Positions 11,665 through 23,871 of a stretch of 64,000 nt of DNA are shown here, piece by piece. The position numbers and the translations under genes are program-made. Origin of the DNA: Megaleporinus macrocephalus (Eukaryota > Chordata > Actinopteri > Characiformes > Anostomidae); NCBI GenBank assembly GCA_021613375.1, contig CM038716.1:13992274-14056273 (forward strand), given 5' to 3'. Position 1 is the first letter of the stretch; every line of letters begins with the position of its first letter. The notes beneath the pieces were generated by a model. That model ran no database searches. It worked only from the letters and a program-made list of their open reading frames with translations, and was not told where the DNA came from.

Positions 11665-12062
11665 TCCACTCACTGTCCACTGTATCAGCTCCACTGACCA
11701 TACAGGACCTCCACTCACTGTCCACTGTATCAGCTCCACTGACCATACAGGACCTCCACTCACTGTCCACTGTATCAGCTCCACTGACCATACAGGACCT
11801 CCACTCACTGTCCACTGTATCAGCTCCACTGACCATACAGGACCTCCACTCACTGTCCACTGTATCAGCTCCACTGACCATCACAGGACTTACACTCACT
11901 GACCACTGTATCAGCTCCACTGACCATACAGGAGCTCCACTCACTGTCCACTGTATCAGCTCCACTGACCATACAGGACCTCCACTCACTGCCCACTGTA
12001 TCAGCTCCACTGACCATACTGGACCTCCACTTACAGACTGTAGTTCATCTACGCTTCATGTA
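11665..12062 (+). repeat. 45-bp minisatellite of 8 copies inside a mobile-element end
   Basis: The unit contains CCACTCACTGTCCACTGT, ATCAGCTCCACTGACC and ATACAGGACCT, with exact 45-bp spacing in the first five copies. The array ends in ACAGACTGTAGTTCATCT, which continues the otophysan palindromic element of which the unit is itself a part. Since 45 is divisible by three, both strands are open, and the translated pentadecapeptide repeat is an artefact. Confidence 0.95.
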
Positions 12063-12724
12063 GTGTATTACAGTCTTTCAGAATGACTGAGTGTATCATA
12101 TAATCATTATGAAGTTAATGGTCGACTGTAATGGTCATTCAGATGGTCACTGCTGTGGCATTTACTATCATTATGTTGACAATTTAATATACATCCATAA
12201 AATACATACACACGTATAAAGACTTGTATAAAAGTGGGCTCTGTTCATTGAGCTGCTGGGTTGATCTGTGTGCTGTGCAGCTTTACCTGGAGAATATTCT
12301 TTGACATGAAGTGACCTTTAAGCCTGCAAGCTGGAAAGAGCAGTGACCTTCTGTAGGAGGGATGGTGCGGGTCATGTGGGAAAAGCTGCAGCTAAACATC
12401 CTCTTCCATATGGTGATGCTGACCTTCATAGCCGTTATCTGCATCTACCAACACATCAAAATACACATGTTTTACATTACTGGTAGAAGTCACACGTTTG
12501 CCATGAGATATGAGCAGAAACACATTCAGCTGCATTTTCAAGCTTATAATCTGTTTTCTTAAAGCTCTTTCTCATACCACTGGAAAATGATGGGCGTTCT
12601 TTATGCTGAGGAACATTTTATGGCAAGAAAATAAATTATGACAGCGATGATTTGCTGGTGATTCCTAGTCCAGGGTCAGGAAAATAATTAATAGTAATAA
12701 GAACTGAGAGGTATTAAGTACTGG
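12063..12724. other. Unique sequence, nothing recognised
   Basis: This is AT-leaning single-copy DNA. A 66-codon frame at 12362-12562 begins with a plausible ATG but shows no domain, splice context or signal peptide I can defend. Confidence 0.3.
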
Positions 12725-13695
12725 CAGGAATCAAACCTTGAAAAGGAGGAACTTCATAAGAACATGAGGAAGAAACACTGAGAGGAACTAAACCTCAAAA
12801 GGAGGAATTTCCTAAGAACATGAGGAAGAAGCAATGAGAGGAACCAAACCTTAAAAGAAGGAATTCTCTAAGAACATAAGAAAGAAGCACTAAGAGGAAC
12901 CAAAATTAAAAAAACGAACTTTCTAAGAACATAAGAAAGAAACAATAAGTGGAACCAAATCTCAAAGGTGGAACTTCCTAAGAACATGAGGAAGAAGCAT
13001 GGAGAGGAACCAAACCTCAAAAGGAAGAACTTCCGCAAAACATGAGGAAGAAACTCTGAGAGGAACTAAACTTCAAAAGGAGGGACTTCCTAAGAACATA
13101 AAGAAGAAGCACTGAGAGGAACTCCAACTCAAAAGGAGGTACTTCTTAAGAATATGAGGGAAAAACACTGCGAGGAACCAAAACCCAAAAAGAGGAACTT
13201 CCTAAGAACATGAAGAAGAAGCAATGAGAGGAACTGAAACTCAAAAAAGAACTTTCTAAAAACATGAGGAAAAAACACTGGGAGGAAATTAAATTTAAAA
13301 CAAGAAACCTCCTAAGAACATGAGAAATAAACACTAAGAGGAACCAAATCTCAAAAGGAAGAACTTCCTAAGAACACAAAGAAGAAGCAATGGAAGGAAC
13401 CAAACCTCAAAAGAAGAAATTCTCTAAGAACATAAGAAAGAAACAATAAGTGGAACCAAATCTCAAAAGGAGGAACTTCCTAAGAACATGAGGAAGAAAT
13501 ACTAAGAGGGACCACAACTCAAAAAGAAGAATTGTCACGCAAAACCAACCCACAGAAACAGAACTCCGAAGTATTCCAAAACTTAAGAAGAAACATCTCC
13601 TAACTTCTTGACGAAAAACCCTGTGAAGAAACCGAAACTCAAGAAGAAACATCTCCTAAGTTCTTGAGGAAAAACCCGGTGGAGGAACCGAAACT
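12725..13695 (+). repeat. 57-bp minisatellite, about 14 clear copies plus decayed ones
   Basis: The unit contains AAAAGGAGGAACTTCC, TAAGAACATGAGGAAG and AAGCACTGAGAGGAACC, and recurs every 55 to 58 bp from about 12725. From about 13530 the units decay (GAAGAAACATCTCCTAA, CTTGAGGAAAAACCC). The plus strand is very purine-rich, so the array is a strand-asymmetric purine tract of nearly 1 kb. Confidence 0.9.
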
Positions 13696-14165
13696 CTATG
13701 AAATCAGGACAGGAATCAGACATAAAACTTGGTGGACTTTCGATATTATGGTCAAACCAGTGTTAATCATCTTCTGGACGTATTAACAGTAGTTATTTTA
13801 TGGTGATTGTCAGTGGCCAACGTTTACTCAGCCCTACTGGTCATATCGGTCAATCTGTTCACAATAAGATCCTTAAAAACCCTGTGAATGATTCTTCTGT
13901 CGTTCTTGGGCCAAAAAGAAAAAAAAGAATGACCACCTCTGACACCGGTTTGATGTACTACGATGTCTTCTACTTCAAAGGCGTATCAAGGATGCCAAGG
14001 TTTGGACAGCTTCCATTTGGCTTGTGTTGATGTTCTTTCAACGAGATAGACGTTTGAGAGTCTCACAGTAGAGCATCAAGCCTGACTGATGAAGACCGAG
14101 TCGGCGTCTCCAAACGTCCTTCAGAAAGCTGATCTGAGAGCTGTCAGAGTGGACTGTCGATGTTG
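13696..14165. other. Unique sequence
   Basis: There is no clear repeat. A segment at 14050-14150 has GATGAAGACCGAGTCGG and is GC-balanced. A 76-codon frame at 13800-14030 lacks recognisable features. Confidence 0.3.
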
Positions 14166-15075
14166 TTTATGGTCTGCTCTAGAATTCTGCAGCACTGTGA
14201 ATGGCTGGTAAAGCTTTGGGAGCTGATCTTAGCAATAGCTGCAGTTTGGCAATCGGAATTTTTGGCCATTCTTGCTTGATACAAGACTTCGGCTGCTCAG
14301 CAGTTCTTGATCATTGGTATTTAATTCCGATCTTTATGGTGCGCCTCATGTTTTTAATAGCAGACAGATCCAGACTGCAGGCAGGCCAGTCAAGCCAATG
14401 AACTCTACAAAGTCGTGTTGTTGTAGCCCCTGCAGAATAGGTCTGGGATTGTTCCAGTAAGATAATCATGGAATTTCAGGGAAATGTCGTCACCATATCT
14501 TCGCTATCCACAGAAAAACATGTCTATATCGTTTTTACATTGTGTTAAAATTTCATGATGAATGGACCAATAGAAATGCTCCAAAATAGCTTGGAAAAAC
14601 TTCTGGTTCCATTGACTTGCATTGAAAGTAAAGATAGTTCTAGTTCTTTCCTGTGAAGTTGAAATTTTGGAGATACTAACTTCTCTAGACAGTGATGATA
14701 TGTCTCTCTTATATCAAAATATACATCTCCATGTTTATGGTACCTTCAAACATATGCAGGTCACCCATGCTGTGGGCACCGGTACCCCCATACCGTGACA
14801 GATGTTGCACCTTTCGTTGATAAAAGTCTTGTTGAGACCTCAACGTAGACTTTCCACTGTCTTTTGGACCATCTGAGATTATCCCAGGCCTGAAAAACTC
14901 AGCATTGCTTCTGTATAGAATTCCACATGGAATATATTCATTGTATTTAAGCTGCATTTCTTGATGCATCAGTTTTCCAAAGTGCTTCAGAACCCTCGTG
15001 GCTATATTTAATACAGCAACATGATGGTTTCTCATGCAGTGCTGTCTGAAGGTTCAAAGGGTTGAGGGTTGCACA
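14166..15075 (-). mobile_element. Decayed DNA transposon, transposase antisense
   Basis: Words such as CATTCTTGCTTGATAC, CTGCAGGCAGGCCAGTC, AACATATGCAGGTCACCC and CCCCCATACCGTGACAG occur in the order expected for the antisense strand of an abundant fish DNA-transposon family. On the minus strand (14709-15035) the residues SMGDLHMFEGTIN resemble the mid-transposase block of Tc1-like and related enzymes. Frames are broken and 14510-14700 looks like unrelated or inserted sequence. The superfamily is tentative. Confidence 0.65.
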
Positions 15076-16858
15076 CGATTAACAGTAGTTTCCAGCCTTG
15101 ACCTGAACAGACTGAGATTTCTCTGGGAAAAAATAAAATTCTTAAAAATTAAAAAGATTAAAATCCTTTTGACTAATCTTTCATGAACTTTGGTAGAAGT
15201 GGACAGATTTGATATCTTTGTGGACAGATTCTTGCTTTCATTGCATTTTTTATAAATGTCCCAATTTTTTCTAAAACTTTGTAATTAGTAATAATTATTA
15301 AAAGTAAAGCTACTGCATTAACCTGATGACCTCATCGTCACTATCAATCAACAAGATCCATCTAAAGCAACATTGACAGAAAACTATTGACTAAAAGATT
15401 TTACCTTAAAAAATTAGTATTTGCTTCAATAAAATGTAAAACAAAGTAAAATATAAATGAATCCAAATAACAATTTTAGGCAAATTAATATAATTAGCAG
15501 CATTAATCTAGAAAGTTAGGCATTTTCTCTCGATGAATTTGAATCATGGATGGAATTTCAAATTGTGGATTTTCATGTTATGTGAAAGCCAGTTCATACA
15601 GCCTGTTCAGTTTTTACCTGTTTTATTTTAACTATGTGATCCAAACCTGTGATTTTGCCCAGTTGCTTAATCAATCAATCAATCAATCAATCAACCAACC
15701 TGTATTTTTTACTTGGAAATCCATTGAGAGTTACCTTCATTTTCAATGCAGCTGAACAATTACAGCTTAAAGAGACTGAAAAAAGAAATGAATATAGGGT
15801 TAGGCTGAAAAGAGACTACGTAAGACAAATTGACAAGAAACTAAATTCTAAAAATACAAATTAAGAGAACAAATAAGATTGAATTAATAAAACCAAGATA
15901 ATAAATCACATGAATTAGATTTCAACATAAAAAAATTAAAGTCAAATATAAAGACTATAAAAAGTAATGAAGTAAATAAATAAATAAAAATACAAATAAT
16001 CAGGAAATACAGTCGACTGATAGTTGAAAATTAATCAATAATAAGAATAATAAAAGAAGAAATAAACCAATAAACAAATCAACAAAATACCAAAAAAAAA
16101 TTTTTGTAACGTTCAAAACATACTAACACTTCGTTAAAAGTTCTGTAGGTGCTTCACTATCCCAGGAGTAACTCTCCAGCCTGGATTACACTGTAGTGTG
16201 TTGTTGGTAAAGAATTGCTTCATGCAGTAACATTTAATTGAACTCAAAAATGACTTTGATTGAAAGAATCGTTAAACGAAACTACTTATTTAGGTTGAAT
16301 GAAACTCGTTCAACTGTTTGTTACCACATAATGTAATCTGATACCAGCTACACAGTTTTTACAGTGTTGGTTTTTGGATTTTTAATGTTGTTTTCAGTTA
16401 TTTCTAATAAAAGTGCATGAACCAGTTTACTCTGTGCTGTACTAAGTAGAGCCCACGCTCTCTGACTGTAGATGTTTTCAGTTGGATGTGAGAGTGTTTG
16501 CCTTTGTCTGAGAAACAGGCTGTACATTCCTTTCAGGTCCATCTCTCAGTCTACTGTATTGCGCATTGTGCTAATAGCTGGTTGCATTGCCAGCACACTG
16601 CACAGTCACTGCGTTGAGAAGTTGCTATGATTCAGCAGAGATCCTGATGAGACAGAGGATGATGGGTAAGGTCCTGCTGGGGCTGATGTTGGCAGGAGGT
16701 GGATGCCTGCAGAGCAGCAAAGTCTGTTTCTGGTCATCAATCCACGAAACAGCCAGAGTGGCAACCATCAGTCTTCTGCCCTCCGACAGCTGAGGAGGAT
16801 TTTCCTCAACATCAGAAAACGAGCTGCAGTATGAAATGAGAAATATAGTAAATAACCA

Positions 16859-16859
<1 letters not shown>
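15076..16859. other. AT-rich unique DNA with short repeats
   Basis: This is mostly single-copy and A-rich, especially 15840-16100. At 16228-16300 a phrase with GATTGAAAGAATCGTT recurs near 37020-37035, which marks both as parts of one unclassified interspersed repeat. Small open frames carry no recognisable domain. Confidence 0.35.
15668..15700 (+). repeat. (CAAT)n microsatellite
   Basis: Six to seven CAAT units are followed by CAACCAACC. Confidence 0.9.

Positions 16860-16928
<69 letters not shown>
16860..16928 (+). repeat. (AT)n microsatellite, about 34 units
   Basis: An uninterrupted AT run, able to form cruciforms and likely polymorphic in length. Confidence 0.95.
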
Positions 16929-16930
<2 letters not shown>

Positions 16931-16974
16931 TAATAACAACAAATAGCTTTTCATGATCTAGTACAATAATTGAA

Positions 16975-17745
16975 TTATTAAACTTTTACCTGGCAAAAGT
17001 GCTTTGTTGGTACAACCACAAAAAAAGTAATTAAACAAGTTTTAAAAAATACTATAAGTAATTCATTTAAACCACTTTACATTAAATATAACTAGCTTAA
17101 TTGCTTTTTGAAAAGCACTTTTTACATTGTAGCTATTTATGCCAATACATTTACTCAACCCAAAAAACAGTTTGTGTTTATTATTACTTTTTCAATTTAG
17201 CATAAAATATATATTTTTAATTGAATAAAACTAGTTCACCACATTAAGTCAAATTTGAAAGCACCTTTTACACCTTTCACATTGTAGCTATCTATGCTAA
17301 TACATTTTTGCAATATATGACACGGTACATTTGAAGACAATATTTTGATGAACACTATATTGGTGGCAAACATGACAAGCATGAAAAGTACCTTGTTGGT
17401 ACAACCTAAAAAAAATTCTTCACGCAGTAACAAGCAATTCAACTAATTTTACTCAACTCCAAAAATTGCTTGCAATCATTTTTTCACACCGTGTCATGTT
17501 AAATAAAACTAGTTTAATTGCTTGTTTCCACATAATAAGTAACTTTTGAAAAGCACTTTTTAAATTGTAGCTATTTATGCTAATACATTTATTCAACCTA
17601 AAAACAGGTTGTGTTTATTATTACTTTTTCAAATATAATATTTTATATATATTGAATTTGAATTGAATAAAACTTATTAAATTGCTTGTTACCACATGAA
17701 GTCATTATTTTAGGTTTTACCAACAAAGCACTGTAACAGCATACT
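16975..17745. repeat. Local low-copy duplication in AT-rich DNA
   Basis: The phrase AAAAGCACTTTTTACATTG, then AGCTATTTATGC, then AATACATTTACTCAACC appears at about 17112, again as diverged copies at about 17260 (AAAGCACCTTTTACACC) and at 17550. GTTGTGTTTATTATTAC and TTGGTACAACC also recur. The pattern suggests an unclassified element duplicated two to three times in place. Confidence 0.6.
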
Positions 17746-18954
17746 TTCTATCTTATTAAGTTTCTAAATAATATTTTAAAATGAGGAGGTTTTGAAATGG
17801 GATGTTCAAAAAACTCATAAAGGTATGATGGTCATGTGTCCACATACTGTTGTCCATGTCGTGTTTGTTCCAGTGTAATTGCAAATGAAGTTTATAACAT
17901 AATATTATTAGAATCGATTATCATATAATCTATTATAATATTAATATATTATTATAGGAATAATATTTCTGCTTATTGCATAGGACATTCAGAGGTTTTG
18001 CTACAACAGAGCAAAGTGTGCCTTTGTTGAAACGTTACAGAAAAGTTTCTTGACAAGACTTATTTACTTTCACATTTCACATCAAATTATGTGATATATT
18101 AAATTCTCATAAGTCACACTTTATAAATATGAACTCTAGAGCCACAGAGAACCGTGAAAATATGATTTTACTATTCAATAAAAATAAACTGAGCAATGAC
18201 TTTTGATTTATCAGAGTGTTTTCCTTCTTATGCAATTATCTGAACTGGGTAAACAACTTAATGAACTTATTAATACCTTTAGTTTGCTTCTCTGCCTTCT
18301 CCCTGGGGAGATTATTTGTTAATTAATATATGAAACGAAGGGTGAAATTGATATTATTATTATTCTTTCAGTTCAAAGTCAAGGTATGTGCAGTTTGGTG
18401 TGGTAGAGAAGTCAATCACAGTGAAGCAAAGGTCAAACTTTAGTTACAATGTAATGGAAACACCAAATGACAGTATCATACTCACTGACCATTTGATCAC
18501 CAACATCTACCATGTATAAAAGTGTAGGCACTCTGGTCATTACACATTCTGTTGACATTTGAAGTGTAAAATGAAATACAGTCTCTAAACTGTTACAGCA
18601 AAGCAGCATTTCTATGCAGTGTTAATGAACATTGTTAATTAAAATTTTACATTTATACAATTTTTGGACATCCTCCTTAATGTAGTGCTTAGCAGTGCCA
18701 CCTAGTATATCATTCTTGTCCAGTAAAACAAACCAGGTAGCTCCAAAATGCCAACTTTTTTTACTTTCAATGTAAGTCATGCAGAAAATAGATAAAAATA
18801 GAATTTTATGGTTATTTGTGGTTATTTCCATTTGCATAAATAATAACATTTTCACACCATGTAAACAACAGCTGTCTTCTATTAATGCAGAAACATAAAA
18901 ATGGACAAAAATGGTGATACATTGTTTTTCTTTGCACAGTGATGATTGTGTAAC
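17746..18954. other. AT-rich unique DNA, nothing recognised
   Basis: This is single-copy, strongly AT-rich sequence. Minus-strand frames near 18622-18855 are short and featureless. Confidence 0.3.
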
Positions 18955-19335
18955 CAGCTAGAAGCTAGATGTTCTTGGGAATTGTCACGCAGTTCAATCC
19001 TTCTAGTTCTGTGATATTTCAGATTGTGATTTGTTTGTGGAAGCCAGTATCAGATTTCTTGGCTGACTGTGATGCATTTTCCTCCAAAGTTTATTGATAT
19101 TTCATAGAATTTATTCTTTCATCTACATACCTAAAATGATTTTGTGCCACTGGCTGCAACACGACCCCAAAGCAAACAAGATCCACACCCTTGCTTAACA
19201 GTTGGCAAGGTGTTCCTTTCATCAAATACTATCCCTGTTAAACACATCTGCAGTGACTTTGGCCAAATAATTACATTTCATCCCTTCAGAGCACTTGTTT
19301 CCAAACTAGTTCTGCTTTTTCTAGATGTCACCTAA
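18955..19335 (-). mobile_element. Remnant of a DNA transposon, antisense
   Basis: The segments CTTCTAGTTCTGTGATAT, TTTGTGCCACTGGCTGC, AACACGACCCCAAAGC and CTTGCTTAACAGTTGGC are in the order found on the antisense strand of a widespread vertebrate Tc1/mariner-type element. The copy is heavily deleted and carries no intact frame. The assignment is from remembered sequence features. Confidence 0.6.
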
Positions 19336-19344
19336 GCGGATTTA

Positions 19345-19755
19345 GCATTAGGTGTATGTTGACCAGTAAGAACAGCAAATGTGATTAGAACAGATATAAA
19401 TAATCAGACATACAATACAAAACACAAGATCTTAATCTAGAATAGCCCAAACGTATATTCCTGTGAACGGCTGTTAGCACTAATACACTACTAGAGTCCC
19501 ATAGGGGTGCTAGCAGAGATCAGCATTACTGTAGTGTAGTGATTAGTGTTTACTCATGTGATCTGAATTGAAGACTTAGTTTTAGTTTTAACCACTAAAT
19601 TACTACTACAACACTACTGTGTATAAGTCTGAGTCTCCTGATCTGATAGTGTAAAAAGCTTTATCTGATCAATAAGTGTGTGTTCACCAGTAAGAACAGC
19701 AGATCTGATTAGAACAGATGTAAATAATCAGACATACAATACAAAGTAACATGAA
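19345..19755 (+). repeat. Pair of 80-bp direct repeats 325 bp apart
   Basis: The first copy (about 19349-19432) and second copy (about 19675-19748) share ACCAGTAAGAACAGCA, GATTAGAACAGAT and AAATAATCAGACATACAAT with few changes. The sequence between is unique. They could be the long terminal parts of an element or simple duplication. Confidence 0.75.
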
Positions 19756-20700
19756 TATGTTATTGTGAGAGAAGTAGATCAGATCTTGAGCTCCAGTTTG
19801 AAGAACAAAGTTAGGTTCCAGATTTCTCCTGGACGCCCCAGACATTGTATAAATGTGTTCAGTTCCTTCAGCAGTAAATCTTGATTTAGCTTAATGAAGA
19901 ACTGAGCAGTCAAAGCAGGTATTAGATGAGAACTGATAATAATACTGGGTTGTGTAGGAGAAGCTTGGAAAGGGTTAAATAAACACACTGACGTATGGAA
20001 AAGCTCTACTTACTCTATTAATACTGATTAATATTTAATAATAAAGTGTTTTACTGAGAAATTAAAAACTTTCCGTCTGGAAAAATAGCTCCCGAATTTA
20101 TAAAACCTTTGTCCATGGTTGTGCATCAATGTACCGCAACTGCAGATGATCTTGTGTCATTTTGAGGTCGTGCTTCGTGTTTCAGTTTTCAGTACGAGGC
20201 TGTTAGATGTGTTTCAATGTGTTTCAAGAGAATGAGAATTTGCTACACTCTGAAAATAAATTGCACTGAAGCTGATTGCTCATAATAGCAACTGACCTGC
20301 ATAACCAGCCTTATTGAGTCAATTAAGGCCTAACGAGTTCAGAAACCTTTGTCCTATATTCGGAGATTGCACTATTATTTTTATTTATTTATTCATTATC
20401 CATTATTGTTTGGCTTTTTAATTCCTAAGATTAATATTTATAATTAATGTGAGCCCTCGTTTTGGGTGGGCCAGTGGTAAAGAATGAGTGAGCCTATGCC
20501 CACTGGGCCTAATCGTATCCTGGCCACTGAACGGTAGCAGTATTTGTTACTTTCTGCCTGTGGTAGTATGTAATTGCATTCTTTTGCTGTATTTATAGAC
20601 GAGTGGATCCCATTTGTGTTAAAGATGACCCAGTTCTTCATTACGTATTCACTAATGCCTCCAAGCTGCAGTGGAAAACAAAGTGGTTTACCCTTGAATT
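19756..20700. other. Unique sequence, nothing recognised
   Basis: This is AT-leaning single-copy DNA. A small GC-richer stretch lies at 20455-20560. No RNA gene or coding exon is supported. Confidence 0.3.
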
Positions 20701-20702
20701 CT

Positions 20703-20714
20703 CCAGACTACTCA

Positions 20715-20749
<35 letters not shown>

Positions 20750-22010
20750 GTCCAGTGAGGATTAGTGATAGTAAATGGCCACCAGTTTGTTCAAGGCTCT
20801 AAATCACTGTTCAGCAGAATAAGCACAGCATTCCTTCCTTAGCCTTGCTATTTTTTTTGGTTATTAGTGATTTCACATCTACTTTTTATGAATTTCACTA
20901 TACTTTTATTAATTTGTACTATTTTTTAGTTATATTGTACCTATTATTTATGAATTTCACTACCCTTTTATAATTTGTACTATTTTTTAGTTATACCATA
21001 CCTATTATTTATAAATTTCTCTAATCTTTTATTATTTAGCTATATCTTGCTTCTTATTTATGAATTTCACTATCCCTTTATTCATTCTTACTATTCTTTT
21101 GTTGTATGGTACCTATTATGTATGAATTTCACCATGTTTTTATTAAATATTACTATTTCTAAGTTATATCTTACATATTATTTATGAATTTCAATATCCC
21201 TTTGTTCATTCTTAGTATTTTTAAGTTAATTTTTACCTATTGTTTATGAATTTCACCATCCTTTTATACATTCTTACTATTTTTAGTTATATTGTACCTA
21301 TTTTTAAATTTCACTAGTCTTTTATTAATTTGTACTATTTTTATTGATATCTTTTTATTCATTCTTGCTATTTCTAAGCTATATCTTACATATTATTTAT
21401 GAATTTCACCATCCCTTTATTTATTCTTAGTATTTTTAAGTTATTTCTCCCCTATAGTTTATGAATTTCACTACCCTTTTTTTCATTCTTACAATTTTTT
21501 AGCTATATCTTGCCTATTATTTATGAATTTCACTATCATTTTATTAAATCTTACTATTTCTAAGTTATACCTGACATATTATTTATGAATTTCAATATTC
21601 CTTTATTAATTCTTAGAATTTTTAAGTTATTTCTTACCTATTGTTTATGAATTTCAGCATCCTTTTATTAATTCTTGCTATTTTTAGTTATATCGTACCT
21701 ATTATTTATAAATTTTCATATTCTTTTATTAATTTGTACTATTTTTGTTATATTGTACCTATTATCTATAAATTACACTATCCTTTTATTATTTGTACTA
21801 TTTTTAGTTATATCTTGCCTATTATTTATGAATTTCACTATACTTTTAATAATTCTTACTAATTTTGTTTGTTAACTTTTGTTTTTACTGACATTACATT
21901 TTATTCTTATATTAAAATATTAAAATGTTCTCATTTTGTTTTATATCTCATTTACCTTTTATAAGTTTTGCATTTGTTTATCAATGTTCTGTGTATCTTG
22001 GCTGCAGTGT
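20703..22010 (+). repeat. Segmental duplication, copy 1, carrying a 62-bp array
   Basis: In order: a CT microsatellite (about 20708-20748), a single-copy lead with GATTAGTGATAGTAAATGG and CAGCATTCCTTCCTTAGCC, a 62-bp minisatellite (about 20880-21870, roughly 16 units with TTTATGAATTTCACTATCC and TAGTTATATCTTACC), then a tail with TAACTTTTGTTTTTACTG and TTCTGTGTATC. The same order recurs at 22625-23640. The AT-rich frames are not genes. Confidence 0.9.
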
Positions 22011-22047
22011 AAATGAGGCTCACTGTCAATGTACTCCGAGTATAAAT

Positions 22048-22078
22048 AAAAGTTGATTGATTGATTGATTGATTGATA
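22048..22078 (+). repeat. (GATT)n microsatellite
   Basis: About six GATT units follow AATAAAAGTT. The AATAAA word suggests the end of a retroposed element, but no body is recognisable. Confidence 0.85.
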
Positions 22079-22624
22079 TTCTCAGTCAATGCAGTAGATA
22101 GAATGGGTTTGATACTGATTAGTAGAGTCAATGGTTATATTCCCAGTTAGGAAGTCTGCAGGTCTGGATATGAAACATCTGTAGCTTCTTTCAGTGATCA
22201 ATGGATGTATTGACTTTCTAATTATTCAAAGTGGCGTCTCCGTTCCGTCTGCAAAGAAATTCTTCTTTCAGCCACAAACCACATCTATTCATCTGCTACA
22301 TTTTTCATCCTGTTAGCTCCTCATTAAAGCTGGATAACGATGTTAGTTGTGTATGAGTAGCGGAGCAGGCCAGAAGCCTTGCTCGTTCAGTTGTAATGCT
22401 GAATCCTTAACCATCTCTACTTTTGTCAATCATCTCTACGTAATTATACAGAAAAAACTGCATTTCACACTTCGTTTGATCTTTTTTGCCAACAAAGAGA
22501 TACAGAAATGAACTGAAGGAGCTTGTGAGGTTATTAATGTGTTCACTTATTGCAGGTAATTCAATTGAAAAGAAAATAGACTGATCGTATAAAGATTCTG
22601 AAGTGGCTGATGATTCTTAATTGT
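22079..22624. other. Unique sequence between the duplicates
   Basis: This is single-copy sequence of average composition; no feature is recognised. Confidence 0.3.
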
Positions 22625-23640
22625 AGTAGTTGAATTTGAAAAGTGTACTTTTGACCAAATGTGCTGGTTTGATTGAAATCCTACATTAAAGCACTCTATC
22701 TCTCTCACTCTCTCTCTCTCTATTCAGTGAGAATTAGTGATAGTAAATGGCTCTAAATCACTGTTCAGCATAATAAGCACAGCATTCCTTCCTTAGCCTT
22801 ACTATTTTTTTTTAAATCTAGTGATTTCATATCTATTATTTATGAATTTCACCATCCTTTTAACAATTCTTACTATTTTTTAGTTATATCTCACCTATTA
22901 TTTATGAATTCACCATCCTTTTATTCATTCTTCCTTTTTTATAGTTATATCTTACCTATCATTTATGAATTCACCATCCTTTTATTAATTCTTACTATTT
23001 TTAGTTATATCTTACCTATTATTTATGAATTCACCATCCTTTTATTCATTCTTACTATTTTTTTTGTTTCTTAGTGATTTCATGTCTATCATTTATGAAT
23101 TTCACCATCCTTTTAACAATTCTTACTATTTTTTAGTTATATCTTACCTATTATTTATGAATTCACCATCCTTTTATTCATTCTTACTATTTTTTTGTTA
23201 TATCTTACCTATTATTTATAAATTCACCATCCTTTTATTCATTCTTATTATTTTTTTTGTTATATCTTACCTATTTTTTATGAATTTCACTATCCTTTAA
23301 TTAATTCTTACTATTTTTTCAGTTATATCTTACCTATTATTTATGAATTTCACCATCCTTTTATTAAATCTGACTATTTTTTAGTTATATTGTACCTATT
23401 ATTTATAAATTTCACCATCCTTTTATTAATTCTTACTATTTTTTAGTTATATCTTACCTATTATTTATGAATTTCCCTATCCTTTCATTCATTCTTACTA
23501 TTTTTGTTTATTAACTTTTGTTTTTACCGACATTTAATTTTTATTCTTATATTGAAATATTAAAATGTTTTCATTTTGTTTTTTATCACATTTGCCTTTC
23601 ATAAGTTTCGCATTTGTTTATTAATGAATGTTCTGTGTAG
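22625..23640 (+). repeat. Segmental duplication, copy 2, carrying a 62-bp array
   Basis: It opens with TTGAATTTGAAAAGTGTA and CCAAATGTGCTGG, then the CT run, the lead with GAATTAGTGATAGTAAATGG and CAGCATTCCTTCCTTAGCC, about 10 to 11 units of the 62-bp repeat (22830-23500) and the same tail as copy 1. The array here is shorter, so it has expanded or contracted independently since duplication. Confidence 0.9.
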
Positions 23641-23731
23641 TGGTTGAATTTGAAAAGTGTAATTCTAACCAAATGTGCTGGCTTGATTGGAATCCTACAT
23701 AAAAGCATTCTCTCTCTCTTTCTCTCTACAG
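23636..23731 (+). repeat. Partial third copy of the duplication start
   Basis: GTTGAATTTGAAAAGTGTA, CCAAATGTGCTGG, GATTGGAATCCTACAT and the CT tract match 22628-22722. Similarity stops at the CAG that ends the pyrimidine tract. Copies 1 and 2 continue TGAGGATTAG or TGAGAATTAG, whereas this one continues GTAAGTGTG. Confidence 0.85.
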
Positions 23732-23738
23732 GTAAGTG
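23709..23738 (+). promoter_or_regulatory. Splice-like junction: pyrimidine tract, CAG, then GTAAGTG
   Basis: A 19-base CT-rich tract leads to ACAG ending at 23731, followed at once by GTAAGTG. This is a good 3' splice consensus fused to a near-perfect 5' splice consensus, the arrangement of a recursive splice site. It only matters if a plus-strand transcript crosses the region. An open frame (23644-23871) continues through it to a TGA at 23869 without any domain I recognise. Confidence 0.4.
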
Positions 23739-23871
23739 TGCGGATCTTTACCTGCTAGCGTACCTGAGCTGTGCCACAATTGAGGTGACTGGTCATGTTG
23801 AAGAGGAGCTTCTGAGGAGATGCAGTAAGATCAGTCTGGTCTCCTTCACTGCTGGCTTTGACTGGAACTGA

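Noticed and set aside
11640..12086. 148-codon frame of 15-residue repeats
   Set aside because: Artefact of the 45-bp minisatellite, which I derive from a non-coding mobile-element end.
23644..23871. 75-codon frame as a terminal coding exon
   Set aside because: Although a good acceptor-like tract ends at 23731, the acceptor abuts a donor and the residues match no family I know. I report the junction rather than a gene.
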